A DNA stretch of 64,000 nt, from the NCBI GenBank assembly GCA_045646525.1, contig JAZRKX010000027.1, positions 1-64,000 of the forward strand, in the 5' to 3' direction. This DNA is from RGIG8748 sp045646525. Lineage in GTDB: Bacteria > Bacillota > Clostridia > UMGS1810. Both the position numbers and the translations under genes were made by a program. The notes beneath the pieces were generated by a model, which was not told the origin of the DNA, did no database searches, and saw only the letters and a program-made list of their open reading frames with translations. Below are positions 26,586 to 34,858 of the stretch, one piece after another (the stretch's first letter is position 1; the number at the start of each line of letters is the position of its first letter).

Positions 26586-26714
26586 ATGGAAGATTACAAG
26601 AAAATGTATTATGAGCTATTTAACAAGATAACAGATGTAATAGAAACTCTTACAAAAATCCAGCAGGAAACAGAAGAAACATTCATCTCTTCCAATGAAA
26701 ATGAAAATAATTAG
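26586..26714 (+). CDS. 42-residue protein of the repeat cassette, copy B
   Basis: Begins MEDYKKMYYELFNK and ends in an Asn/Glu-rich tail. It has a clear AAAGGAGA site and starts 35 bases after the RNA's terminator. It aligns with the protein at 46275-46397 with 9 synonymous and 3 non-synonymous codon changes plus a two-codon length change, which shows selection on the protein. The sequence suggests one or two amphipathic helices and no membrane segment. Similar short proteins recur in Clostridia genomes as far as I recall; their function is unknown to me. The stop codon lies in a hairpin (AGATTTGTGC/GCACAAATCT). Confidence 0.8.
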   Translation: MEDYKKMYYELFNKITDVIETLTKIQQETEETFISSNENENN

Positions 26715-26749
26715 ATTTGTGCCAAAGCACAAATCTACCTTATACTTAT

Positions 26750-26944
26750 TCCGCATTGAAATATGCGGGGTTTAGAAAGAAAAAAGAGAAAAGGCAAAGC
26801 TATCGCAAACGGCAAATGCAATAATTTAAGTTCCATTATGCATTTGCCGTTTAGTGAGGACTTATTGCAAAAATTGCAATTTCCGCAACGGCGATAGAGC
26901 TTTGCCTTTTATATTTTTGCTTTCCCCGCAGATTTCATAGCGGA
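26750..26944 (-). repeat. Fold-back repeat unit, copy B-right (inverted)
   Basis: Same family as copy B-left but in the opposite orientation. It has a distinct outer stem (GGCAAAGCTCTATCGCC in the unit's own direction) and hairpin (GAAATTGCAATTTTTGCAA). The core CCTCACTAAACGGCAAATGC is conserved. Confidence 0.8.
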
Positions 26945-26956
26945 CGGGGAGGGGTT

Positions 26957-26986
26957 GTAGGGGTGACACCTGCAGGTCACCCCTAC
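26957..26986. repeat. GTAGGGGTGAC hairpin beside element B
   Basis: GTAGGGGTGAC and GTCACCCCTAC form an 11-bp perfect stem. The same 30-bp sequence occurs at 46465-46494 beside copy C. Confidence 0.7.
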
Positions 26987-27073
26987 GGTGTTTTCCCAAA
27001 TAATTGAAAATTATAATCTGGTATAGGCGTTAAGGCACTTGTTAAAATTTCTAAAAGGGTTTGCTTCTTTAAA

Positions 27074-28426
27074 CTAAAGACGCCTTTTATATTTTATACA
27101 TTGTTTCAAGGCATCTTCCTTATCCACTCCTGCAAGGCGAAGCTTGTGAGCGTATTTTAAAATTTCGCCCATCTTTTCATTGGGCTCTATTCCGTTTTCC
27201 ATCAAATCCTTTGCCGTTACATGCGGTTTTGCCATGGTCTCTTTGTATACCTCATATCTATGCATGAGGAAGTCATAGGCATCGGAATTTTCTTCTCTGG
27301 GAAGCTTACCCGACGCATCGGCTCTGGAAATGTATATAAGGTCTAAGGGGCTTACCACGCTGTCAAACATCTTATTTGTAGACTTTACAGACGATTTCGC
27401 CTCGGCAAGCACGCGGGGCTTCATGTGCATCTCACAAAGGGAGAGCACATATTTTATAAGCGCCTTTTCGTCTGTGAGCCTTTTTAAAAATGTCTGTATA
27501 AGGGGCAGTCCTGCCCTTTCGTGATTGTATGCGTGTATTACCCCGTCCTTTACTATGGTGGCAAGCTTTTTGCCAAAGTCATGACAGAGTGCCGAAAGCA
27601 TAAAACCTCTCGGGTCGGCTGTCTTTTCTCTCGTGGAAGCGGCGCTGTCGAGCACCATCATGGTGTGATTCCACACATCGCCTTCGGCATGATATCTGGG
27701 GTTTTGCTCTATGCCCGTAAGGTCTTTAATTTCCTTAAACCATGGCATGAGCGAATCCGCTTTGCGCAGAGTTTCAAAGAATACCGACGGTTTATCGGAA
27801 AGCAAAAGAGCTTTTAGCATTTCAGACATTACCCGTTCTTTAGAAAGATAGGTAAGGTCTGTTTTTTTATATATTTCAAGGGTTTTTTCATCTGTATCAA
27901 AGCCGAGCCTTGCGGCAAACTGCGCACCTCGGAGCACCCTAAGCGGATCCTCGCCAAAGTGATGGGCGTCTATGTGGCGGATTATACCTCTGCGGAGGTC
28001 TTCGCGCCCTCCGAAGAAATCAAGCACCTTTCCTGTGAGCACATCCTGCATAAGCGCATTTATGGTAAAGTCGCGCCTTTTTGATGCTTCTTTTTCGCCC
28101 ATAAAAGCGTCATGGTGTATTTCGAAATCCCTGTGGCCTTTGCCTGTGGGCTTTTCCGTGCGGGGCAGGGCAATATCCACCCCGTAACCCTCTACAGAGA
28201 ATATTCCGAAGCTTTTCCCGTAGGTAAGAACTGTGCCAAAAGACGAGAGGATATCAAAGAGCTTTTCCCCCTCCACTCCGTGCACCTCTATATCTATATC
28301 CGTACCTTCCTTGTTCATGAGGCGGTCGCGGACAAAGCCGCCCACAAAGTACGCTTTGCCGCCGTCTTCTTTTATCTTTTGTGCAATTTTAACCGAAAGT
28401 TCCAAATCTTTTTTTGCATCCTTCAA
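27074..28426 (-). CDS. cca: CCA tRNA nucleotidyltransferase with HD domain
   Basis: Adds or repairs the 3' CCA end of tRNAs. About 450 residues, with the class II nucleotidyltransferase motif GGFVRDRLM..TDIDIEVHG near residue 30, RRDFTINALM near 120, and an HD phosphohydrolase domain with CHDFGKK near 290. The annotated start is a TTG at 28426 after AGGTGAT; a GTG at 28453 lacks a binding site. It could instead be a poly(A) polymerase family member, but genome context gives no support for that. It is convergent with divIVA across element B. Confidence 0.88.
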   Translation of the reverse strand: MKDAKKDLELSVKIAQKIKEDGGKAYFVGGFVRDRLMNKEGTDIDIEVHGVEGEKLFDILSSFGTVLTYGKSFGIFSVEGYGVDIALPRTEKPTGKGHRDFEIHHDAFMGEKEASKRRDFTINALMQDVLTGKVLDFFGGREDLRRGIIRHIDAHHFGEDPLRVLRGAQFAARLGFDTDEKTLEIYKKTDLTYLSKERVMSEMLKALLLSDKPSVFFETLRKADSLMPWFKEIKDLTGIEQNPRYHAEGDVWNHTMMVLDSAASTREKTADPRGFMLSALCHDFGKKLATIVKDGVIHAYNHERAGLPLIQTFLKRLTDEKALIKYVLSLCEMHMKPRVLAEAKSSVKSTNKMFDSVVSPLDLIYISRADASGKLPREENSDAYDFLMHRYEVYKETMAKPHVTAKDLMENGIEPNEKMGEILKYAHKLRLAGVDKEDALKQCIKYKRRL

Positions 28427-28509
28427 ATTTATCACCTGAAAAGAGTATATCACAATATATTATTAAGTGCAAATTCAAAATTATTTTACAAATTATTAAA
28501 ATACCTCGA

Positions 28510-28538
28510 TTGACATAACGGGGTATATACTTTATAAT
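28510..28538 (+). promoter_or_regulatory. Consensus promoter of the 28.6-30.1 kb gene pair
   Basis: TTGACA, 17 bases, TATAAT: a perfect sigma-A promoter 30 bases before the start codon. Confidence 0.9.
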
Positions 28539-28568
28539 AATGGTATTGATTTTGGGAGGAGACTCTTT

Positions 28569-29204
28569 ATGAAAGCTTTTTGGGAAAACTACTGGTATCA
28601 TTACAAGGGCATAACTCTTGCGGCAATATTTGCGCTTATTGTCCTTGTTATAGGGTTAAAGTCATGCAGCGATAAGACGGTGCCCGACTTTAAGGTTGTG
28701 TATTTTTCCGATTCGTATATATCAAAGGACAATGCCGATATAATGGAAAAAGACTTAAGGGAGAAAAAATTTATAAAGGATGCAGACGGCGACGGCAATG
28801 AGCTTTTCTACATGGATATCATTCTCCATGATTTCGATATAGATGCTGCTGCCGACGAGGCAACCATAAACAAGATTCAAACCATGATGTACGCAGGCGA
28901 CCACACCATAGTATTTGCACATAAGTACGCTCTGGAGGATTACCCAGGCTTTTTCGAAGATATATCGGACAAGGTGCCGGAGAATACTGAAACCTTTACC
29001 GATGCCGAGACAGGCTACATTACAGGCATAAGCCTTAAGGGCAATACCTATCTTGAAAAATGCGGAATAAACACGGAAAACCTCTATCTTGCAATGCGCC
29101 GCCGTACAGAAAAGGAAATAGAAAACGGCAAAACCGATGCTTTCTTCACCACGGCATACGATGTATTTGACTATATTCTTTCATTTAATGAGGTGAAAGA
29201 GTGA
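28569..29204 (+). CDS. Membrane-anchored protein of unknown function
   Basis: I do not recognise this 211-residue protein. One N-terminal membrane segment (about residues 15-33) is followed by an extracytoplasmic domain with an acidic stretch (KDADGDGNELF) that resembles a calcium-loop sequence. It overlaps apbE by 4 bases and is driven by a strong promoter, so it may work with the flavin transferase, for example as a substrate or partner of extracytoplasmic flavinylation. That is inference from context only; no FMN-attachment motif (S/T-G-A-T type) was noticed. Confidence 0.7.
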   Translation: MKAFWENYWYHYKGITLAAIFALIVLVIGLKSCSDKTVPDFKVVYFSDSYISKDNADIMEKDLREKKFIKDADGDGNELFYMDIILHDFDIDAAADEATINKIQTMMYAGDHTIVFAHKYALEDYPGFFEDISDKVPENTETFTDAETGYITGISLKGNTYLEKCGINTENLYLAMRRRTEKEIENGKTDAFFTTAYDVFDYILSFNEVKE

Positions 29205-30151
29205 AAAAAACGGTTTTTACCATTGCAATCATAGGCGCTCTTGCGGTTTTGTGCATTGCCCTCACGCCAAGACAGTCGAGTATAACCGACTATGCCATGA
29301 ATACTGTGATATCGGTTACGGCGAGGTCGCGCCATGCGGATAAGCTTTGCAAAAAAGCCGTAGACGAGGTGCGCAGAATAGACAGCCTTATGAGTCCCAC
29401 GGCAGAGGGGAGCGATATATACCGCATAAACCACGCAGAGCACGGCACCTTTACAGAGGTATCGCCCGAGACATATGAGCTTATAGAGCTCTCTCTTATG
29501 GTGTCCGAAAAAACGGACGGAGCATTTGATATAACCGTAAATCCCTTGTCAGAGCTATGGGATTTCACCTCGGAAAGCCCATCTGTTCCAAGCGCGGACA
29601 AGATAGATGAGCTTATTCAAAAAGTAAACTACAAGGATGTGCTTTTAAATCCCGATACCCACTCTGTATGCCTTGCAAAAGACGCAATGAGCATAAGCCT
29701 CGGCGCAGTTGCCAAGGGTTACGGGGCATCACGCGCGGCTCGGATTTTAAGTGATGGCGGGGCGGGGGATGCCATAGTGGATTTGGGCGGAAATATCTGC
29801 GTTATAGGAAATAAAAAGATAGGAATACAAACCCCCTTTAAACCGCGCGGAGAATATTTTACCGTGTGCGAGGCAGAGGACATCTCGGTTGTAACAAGCG
29901 GTGCGTACGAAAGGTATTTCAAAGAGGACGGCAAAATATATCATCACATCATAGACCCCAAGACAGGTTATCCCGCCTGCTCGGACATTGGGAGCGCTAC
30001 CGTAATAACAGAGGACGGCGCCCTTGCAGATGCCCTTTCCACCGCAATTTTCGTGTTGGGGATAGACAAGGCAGAGGATGTTTTGTCCGAATTTGATGGT
30101 GTAAGTGCGGTCATATATACTGCCGACGGCAGAGTGCTTGATATTAAATAA
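29201..30151 (+). CDS. apbE: FAD:protein FMN transferase ApbE
   Basis: Covalently attaches FMN to threonine residues of extracytoplasmic or membrane flavoproteins. The 316-residue protein has an N-terminal signal/membrane segment (about residues 4-21), the SLGAVAKGYGASRAARIL motif near residue 166, the VDLGGNICVIG segment, and HHIIDPKTGYPA near 250. These are family hallmarks. It is coupled to the preceding unknown gene. Typical targets (Rnf or Nqr subunits) are not in the window. Confidence 0.95.
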   Translation: MKKTVFTIAIIGALAVLCIALTPRQSSITDYAMNTVISVTARSRHADKLCKKAVDEVRRIDSLMSPTAEGSDIYRINHAEHGTFTEVSPETYELIELSLMVSEKTDGAFDITVNPLSELWDFTSESPSVPSADKIDELIQKVNYKDVLLNPDTHSVCLAKDAMSISLGAVAKGYGASRAARILSDGGAGDAIVDLGGNICVIGNKKIGIQTPFKPRGEYFTVCEAEDISVVTSGAYERYFKEDGKIYHHIIDPKTGYPACSDIGSATVITEDGALADALSTAIFVLGIDKAEDVLSEFDGVSAVIYTADGRVLDIK

Positions 30152-30156
30152 AACAC

Positions 30157-30185
30157 TTGATTTTGAGTTCTGTTGCGTATATAAT
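30157..30185 (+). promoter_or_regulatory. Promoter of holB-ricT
   Basis: TTGATT, 17 bases, TATAAT, about 18 bases upstream of the holB start. Confidence 0.75.
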
Positions 30186-30203
30186 TATATAGGAGATTGA
30201 TGT

Positions 30204-31157
30204 ATGAACATTCCCTGCGGACGCGAGGACGAAGCTCGTCTTTTTCAAAATATAATAAAATCGGGCCGTCTCGGTCAGTCGTATATAATAAACGCACCCG
30301 AGGGCATGGGCAAGAAGACACTTACCCGATATATACTCTCGCTTTTGTTTTGCGACACACACTCCTCTTGCGGCACCTGCCCGTCGTGCAAGAGCCTTGC
30401 GGCGGATTGCCATCCCGATGCGGTGTATCTCACCCGTGAGGACGGCAAGGCATCGCTTGGTGTGGACAGAGTCCGTGCTATTAAACAAGAGGTATATACA
30501 AGACCTGCCATGGCGCCTTATAAGGCGGTTGTGGCAGAGGAAATGGAGCTTGCTACAGACGGAGCGCAGAATGCTATGCTCAAGATGATAGAAGAACCGC
30601 CCGAAAATGTGGTGTTCTTTCTCTTGTGTTCGAGTCTGGCACCCATACTTCCAACCATAGTGTCGCGCTCGGTAACGGTAAACCTTAAGCCGCTCTCTCC
30701 CGATGTGTTAAGGCGCATTTTCGGTGCAGAGGAGCACCTTATAGCCGCAAGCTTCGGATGCCCGGGAAGGCTTAAAAAGCTCATGGAAGATACCGACTAT
30801 GCATCTTTCAGAGACGATGTGGCAGACGCATTCTTTTCCGTAAGCGCCGAGGAGCCGTATTCACCGTATGCGGCGGCGCAAAAGCTTGATGCCTACAAGA
30901 TGCGCCCTTTGGAAGTATTCGAAATCATGCTTACTCTTGCAAGAGATGTGTATTTCAGAAAAACAGGTCTTTCGGACATGATTATAAATAAGGATAAGTA
31001 TAACTATATAGACAGCTTTGCGCAAAAGCTTTCCGAGGTTAAGATATCACGGATTATGCAGCATATAAAAGACACTGTTTCACAAAAAGGCCCCAGCGGC
31101 AATTTTGCCATGGCAGTTACGATAATGCTTTTAAAGTGCCGAAGTGAAATGAGATAG
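30204..31157 (+). CDS. holB: DNA polymerase III subunit delta'
   Basis: Clamp-loader subunit that helps load the sliding clamp. The 317-residue AAA+ protein has a degenerate P-loop (EGMGKKTL, about residue 32), a four-cysteine zinc module (CDTHSSCGTCPSC) and the VSRS motif near residue 155. The dnaX product would have a perfect Walker A and be longer. The neighbours ricT, trmN6 and rsmI follow as in the B. subtilis holB-yaaT-yabA-yabB-rsmI region. Confidence 0.93.
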   Translation: MNIPCGREDEARLFQNIIKSGRLGQSYIINAPEGMGKKTLTRYILSLLFCDTHSSCGTCPSCKSLAADCHPDAVYLTREDGKASLGVDRVRAIKQEVYTRPAMAPYKAVVAEEMELATDGAQNAMLKMIEEPPENVVFFLLCSSLAPILPTIVSRSVTVNLKPLSPDVLRRIFGAEEHLIAASFGCPGRLKKLMEDTDYASFRDDVADAFFSVSAEEPYSPYAAAQKLDAYKMRPLEVFEIMLTLARDVYFRKTGLSDMIINKDKYNYIDSFAQKLSEVKISRIMQHIKDTVSQKGPSGNFAMAVTIMLLKCRSEMR

Positions 31158-31171
31158 AAAGGAACTGAAAA

Positions 31172-32041
31172 ATGGTTAAAGTAACAGGAGTTCGCTTCAA
31201 AAAGATGGGCAAGATTTATTATTTTGACCCTTGCGACCTTAATATAGAAGAAGGCATGCATGTTGTGGTGGAAACCGCACGCGGCGTGGAATACGGTCTT
31301 GCCGTAATAGGTGAAAAGCTCGTGGAGGAGGACAAGATAGTAGCACCTTTAAAAAAGGTACTGCGTATAGCTACCCCCGAGGACGATAAGACAGTTGAGC
31401 AAAACAAGAAAAAAGAAGCGGAAGCATTTGAAATGTGCCGCAAAAAGATAGAAAAGCACGGCTTGGAAATGAAGCTTATAGATGTGGAATACACCTTTGA
31501 CCACAACAAGATTCTTTTCTACTTTACAGCCGACGGAAGAATAGACTTCCGTGAGCTTGTGCGCGATTTGGCATCGGTGTTTAAAACAAGGATTGAATTA
31601 AGACAGATAGGCGTGCGCGACGAAGCCAAGATGATAGGCGGACTTGGTGTGTGCGGAAGAGTGCTTTGCTGTAATTCATACCTCGGAGATTTCGAGCCTG
31701 TTTCAATAAAGATGGTAAAGGAGCAGAGCTTATCCCTAAACCCCGCCAAGATATCGGGCACCTGCGGCAGACTCATGTGCTGTCTTAAGAATGAGCAGGC
31801 GGTGTATGAGGCTCTTCACAAAAAGATTCCCTCCGCAGGCTCTCTCGTAGAAACCGAGGACGGCAAGGGTATTGTAACCGCAGTAAATGTATTAAAGGGT
31901 ATTGTAACCGTAACAAGCGGCGAGGGCGAGAACAAAACAATAAAGAATTATGAGGCAAAAGAGGTAAAAGTTCTTAAAAAAGGCTCGCGCAAGGATAACG
32001 ACAGCGCAGACCTTGCACAGCTTAAAGAGCTCGAAGATTAA
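31172..32041 (+). CDS. ricT: PSP1-domain protein RicT (YaaT)
   Basis: Member of the Ric complex, which in B. subtilis binds RNase Y and contains [4Fe-4S] clusters. The 289-residue protein has the PSP1 domain with GGLGVCGRVLCCNSYL (about residue 150) and KISGTCGRLMCCLKNE, including the closely spaced cysteines used as ligands. It follows holB by 14 bases. A RicA-like partner lies at 16.5 kb; no YlbF/RicF second paralogue is in the window. Confidence 0.95.
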   Translation: MVKVTGVRFKKMGKIYYFDPCDLNIEEGMHVVVETARGVEYGLAVIGEKLVEEDKIVAPLKKVLRIATPEDDKTVEQNKKKEAEAFEMCRKKIEKHGLEMKLIDVEYTFDHNKILFYFTADGRIDFRELVRDLASVFKTRIELRQIGVRDEAKMIGGLGVCGRVLCCNSYLGDFEPVSIKMVKEQSLSLNPAKISGTCGRLMCCLKNEQAVYEALHKKIPSAGSLVETEDGKGIVTAVNVLKGIVTVTSGEGENKTIKNYEAKEVKVLKKGSRKDNDSADLAQLKELED

Positions 32042-32059
32042 TAAATATTGTAAAAGGAC

Positions 32060-32088
32060 TTGAAATCGGGTTACTTTTGTAATATAAT
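32060..32088 (+). promoter_or_regulatory. Promoter of the ferredoxin gene
   Basis: TTGAAA, 17 bases, TATAAT, 30 bases before the start codon, giving the ferredoxin its own transcription unit within the holB-rsmI region. Confidence 0.8.
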
Positions 32089-32118
32089 ATTCTTAATGTT
32101 ATTAAGGAGGTGTGTCAA

Positions 32119-32289
32119 ATGGCATATGTTATAAATGACGATTGCATCAGCTGCGGCGCTTGTGCTTCCGAATGTCCCGTAGATGCTATTTCTGAGGGTG
32201 ACGGCAAGTTCGTAATAAACGCAGACGATTGTATCGAATGTGGTGCATGCGCAGGTGCTTGCCCCGTAGGTGCTCCCGTAAACGAATAA
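32119..32289 (+). CDS. 2[4Fe-4S] ferredoxin
   Basis: A 56-residue clostridial-type ferredoxin carrying low-potential electrons in anaerobic metabolism. Two C-x2-C-x2-C-x3-C-P motifs are visible (CISCGACASECP from residue 9 and CIECGACAGACP from residue 38), one for each cluster. AAGGAGG precedes the start. It has its own promoter and terminator and is not translationally coupled to ricT. It was found by reading, since it is too short for routine frame lists. Confidence 0.97.
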   Translation: MAYVINDDCISCGACASECPVDAISEGDGKFVINADDCIECGACAGACPVGAPVNE

Positions 32290-32299
32290 TAATATTTAC

Positions 32300-32336
32300 A
32301 AAAAGGGCTGTCATCTTAAGACAGCCTTTTTGTTTT
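32300..32336 (+). terminator. Terminator of the ferredoxin gene
   Basis: AAAAAGG-GCTGTC pairs with GACAGC-CTTTTT, with T residues at and after the 3' arm. Confidence 0.85.
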
Positions 32337-32350
32337 ATAAGGAATTTATC

Positions 32351-33022
32351 ATGAGAAGAACAGAAGATTTGGGTATAAACGGCTTTAAACTTATACAGGA
32401 TTCAGACCTTTTTTGCTTTGGTACAGACAGCGTATTGCTTTCGGACTTTGCGCGCATACCGAGCGGAGCAAGGGTAGTGGATTTGTGCACGGGCAACGGG
32501 ATTATTCCCATACTGCTTTGTGCCAAAACTAAATTAAAAACCGTTACAGGCATAGAGATACTGCGTGAGTCCTACGATTTGGCTTGCGAAAATGCGGCTT
32601 TAAACTCTCTTACCGGCAGAGCAAGCTTTATAAATGACGATGTCAAAAACTGGAAAAGCTACATAACTGCAGGCTCTGTGGATGCAGTAACCTGCAATCC
32701 GCCATACATGAAAGTTGGCGCAGGCTTTACAAATCCCGACGATTTAAAGGCGGCGGCAAGGCACGAAATCTTTGCCGTATTGGACGATGTCACATCTGTA
32801 GCCTCGTCTTTATTAAAGTTCGGAGGGCATTTCTTCATGGTGCACAGGGCGGACAGGCTTTGCGATGTGCTCTGCTCCATGCGCAGCGCGTCTCTTGAGC
32901 CGAAGAGACTTAGGTTTGTGCACGCACACCCCGACAAAGAGGCAAGCCTCATACTTGTGGAGGGTATAAAGGGTGCACACCCCTCACTTAAACTCGAAAA
33001 AAACATATATGTTAATGTATAA
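32351..33022 (+). CDS. trmN6: TrmN6/YabB-family tRNA adenine-N6 methyltransferase
   Basis: SAM-dependent methyltransferase related to YfiC/TrmN6, which modifies A37 of tRNA-Val in E. coli. The 223-residue protein has VVDLCTGNGIIPILL (motif I, about residue 43) and the catalytic CNPPYMK (motif IV), typical of N6-adenine methyltransferases. An AAGGAA site precedes the start. The next gene is rsmI, as with yabB in B. subtilis. The exact tRNA target is not shown by sequence. Confidence 0.88.
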   Translation: MRRTEDLGINGFKLIQDSDLFCFGTDSVLLSDFARIPSGARVVDLCTGNGIIPILLCAKTKLKTVTGIEILRESYDLACENAALNSLTGRASFINDDVKNWKSYITAGSVDAVTCNPPYMKVGAGFTNPDDLKAAARHEIFAVLDDVTSVASSLLKFGGHFFMVHRADRLCDVLCSMRSASLEPKRLRFVHAHPDKEASLILVEGIKGAHPSLKLEKNIYVNV

Positions 33023-33032
33023 GGATGATATC

Positions 33033-33878
33033 ATGAATTTCGGAAAACTCTTCCTTGTGGCAACACCCATAGGAAACCTTGATGACATAACCATAAGAGC
33101 ACTAAACACCTTAAAATCGGTTTCCCTTATTGCCTGCGAGGACACCAGACATTCGCTTAAACTTTTAAATCACTTTGACATACAGAAACCGCTCACCAGC
33201 TATTTTGAGCACAACAAAAAGGAAAAGGGCGAGTATATAATATCCGTATTAAAGGGCGGCGAGGATGTAGCTCTCGTAACCGATGCGGGCACACCCGCCA
33301 TTTCCGACCCGGGCGAAGACCTTGTAAGGCTTTGTATAGAAGAGGGCATAAAGGTTGTACCCGTACCGGGTGCTGCCGCACTTATAAATGCGCTCATAAT
33401 CTCGGGAATATCTACAGGAAGATTTTGCTTTGAGGGATTTTTGTCCGTAAACAAAAAGAGCCGAAATGAGCATCTTGCAAGCCTTAAAGACGAAAAGAGA
33501 ACCATGATATTCTACGAAGCACCACATAAGCTCAAAAGAACTCTTTCGGACATGTACGAGGTGTTCGGCGAAAGGAAGATAAGCATTGTAAGAGAGCTTA
33601 CAAAGCTTCATGAGGAGTGCATGGCAACCACGCTTAAGGACGCAATAGCCTACTACGATGACAACGCCCCAAAGGGCGAATATGTTCTTGTGGTAGAGGG
33701 CAAAACCATAGAGCAGGAAACAGAGGAAAGAGAAAATAAATTTAAAGACCTTACCGTAAAGGAGCACATAGATATGCTCATCGGGTCGGGACTTTGCAAA
33801 AAGGATGCCATAAAGGAAGCGGCGCTTCTTCGCGGTGTTTCCAAAAGAGAAGTATACAACGAGTACGAAAAGGAGTAA
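33033..33878 (+). CDS. rsmI: 16S rRNA (cytidine1402-2'-O)-methyltransferase RsmI
   Basis: Methylates the ribose of C1402 in the decoding centre. The 281-residue protein opens with LFLVATPIGNLDDITIRAL and has SLIACEDTRHS, DAGTPAISDPG and VPGAAALINAL, all typical. The start at 33033 follows AAGGATGAT. It is preceded by trmN6 and followed by an unknown membrane protein gene 5 bases later. Confidence 0.96.
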   Translation: MNFGKLFLVATPIGNLDDITIRALNTLKSVSLIACEDTRHSLKLLNHFDIQKPLTSYFEHNKKEKGEYIISVLKGGEDVALVTDAGTPAISDPGEDLVRLCIEEGIKVVPVPGAAALINALIISGISTGRFCFEGFLSVNKKSRNEHLASLKDEKRTMIFYEAPHKLKRTLSDMYEVFGERKISIVRELTKLHEECMATTLKDAIAYYDDNAPKGEYVLVVEGKTIEQETEERENKFKDLTVKEHIDMLIGSGLCKKDAIKEAALLRGVSKREVYNEYEKE

Positions 33879-33883
33879 AAGTT

Positions 33884-34741
33884 ATGCAGAAGGATGGATT
33901 TATATACAAGGAAATGAAGCATTACAGGCGAAAGTATCTTGTAATAAACATAATATGCACACTTTTATATCTCGCCTTTGCCATAGGGAGCTTCCCCTAC
34001 ATAATAACTGAGATGACGGGCGCAACCCCGCTTGATGCAGAGAGATTTTTAGAGGAGACGGGCACCGTTGTGATAGATGAGGTTATAGAGCTTGGCAGAA
34101 AGGAAAGTAAATCCCCCGATAATGCCTGCTACAAAAGTGAAAGCTATTGGCAGGATAACCGCTACTACTACACCGTGGATATATCGGATATAGCCGATGC
34201 GGGCAAGGCATTTACCACCATGGTAAACATGGGCACGGGCACCGCAGAGGAGATAGAGGTCTACAGAGTGTATGTAGCAAATATAGGAGACAGAGCCGTT
34301 GCCGTGCTTGCGAATTCCTCATGGGTGCCGTCAAAGAGAGTATCAGGCTATATGGCAGAGCTTTCCCGACCTGTAATGGCAAAGATATCGGAAACTCTTA
34401 CCGAGGGAGACTCCCTTGAAATCGGAAACTACATGCTCGACATACGCGGTGTGGAGATGGATACCGCCAATACGGATTTTGCATGCTTTTGGATATTCAT
34501 GCTTCTTCTCGTGTTCCTGTGGGCAAAACTCATAGTGCATTATATGAAGCCTCACCTTACCCCCACATACCGCCAGCTTGTAAAGTACGGAGATATCTGC
34601 ACAGTTGAGGATGATATAAACAGCCAGCTCAAAAAAGAGAGCGTATACCGCGAAAAAGGCAAAACCATACTCGAGGATTATATATTGTACAGAGGCACTT
34701 TTAAACACGAAGTGAAGCGCAATCACATGGCGCGCCACTAA
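33884..34741 (+). CDS. Membrane protein of unknown function with two membrane segments
   Basis: 285 residues with membrane segments at about 16-36 and 200-222 enclosing an extracytoplasmic domain, then a cytoplasmic tail with a basic end (KRNHMARH). I do not assign a family with certainty; similar proteins of this topology occur in Clostridia. AAAGGAG precedes the start, which is 5 bases after rsmI, so it is the last gene of that unit, before a strong terminator. Confidence 0.75.
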   Translation: MQKDGFIYKEMKHYRRKYLVINIICTLLYLAFAIGSFPYIITEMTGATPLDAERFLEETGTVVIDEVIELGRKESKSPDNACYKSESYWQDNRYYYTVDISDIADAGKAFTTMVNMGTGTAEEIEVYRVYVANIGDRAVAVLANSSWVPSKRVSGYMAELSRPVMAKISETLTEGDSLEIGNYMLDIRGVEMDTANTDFACFWIFMLLLVFLWAKLIVHYMKPHLTPTYRQLVKYGDICTVEDDINSQLKKESVYREKGKTILEDYILYRGTFKHEVKRNHMARH

Positions 34742-34749
34742 ACAACAAG

Positions 34750-34795
34750 GGGACTGTAAAAAACATTTTTCGTTTTTTACAGTCCCGTTATTTTT
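34750..34795 (+). terminator. Strong terminator before the split gene
   Basis: GGGACTGTAAAAAAC and its perfect complement form a 15-bp stem with a short loop; five or more T residues follow two bases later. Confidence 0.9.
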
Positions 34796-34858
34796 GGGGA
34801 GGGGATTCAAAAAAAGATTCGCTCTGCGCTTTATTTTACATTCCCTTTGTTGTTTGTA

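Larger units (their letters stand above)
25996..27040. mobile_element. Composite repeat element B with about 46-bp terminal inverted repeats
   Basis: The outer ends, 25996-26041 and 26996-27040 in reverse complement, match at roughly 80% over 46 bases (both begin AAGTGCCTTA and end AATTATTTGG). Between them, in order, lie a forward fold-back unit, a promoter, a structured RNA, a small protein gene, an inverted fold-back unit, and a GTAGGGGTGAC hairpin. No transposase is present, so any movement would need a factor from elsewhere. No target duplication is evident. It sits between the convergent divIVA and cca genes. Confidence 0.65.

Noticed and set aside
26430..26714. A 94-residue frame over the structured RNA
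   Set aside because: It runs through the RNA and its terminator hairpin, is not conserved in copy C, and only its last 42 residues have a binding site and show purifying selection.
30204..31157. DnaX instead of delta'
   Set aside because: The length (317) and degenerate P-loop fit holB, and the neighbours match the holB region.
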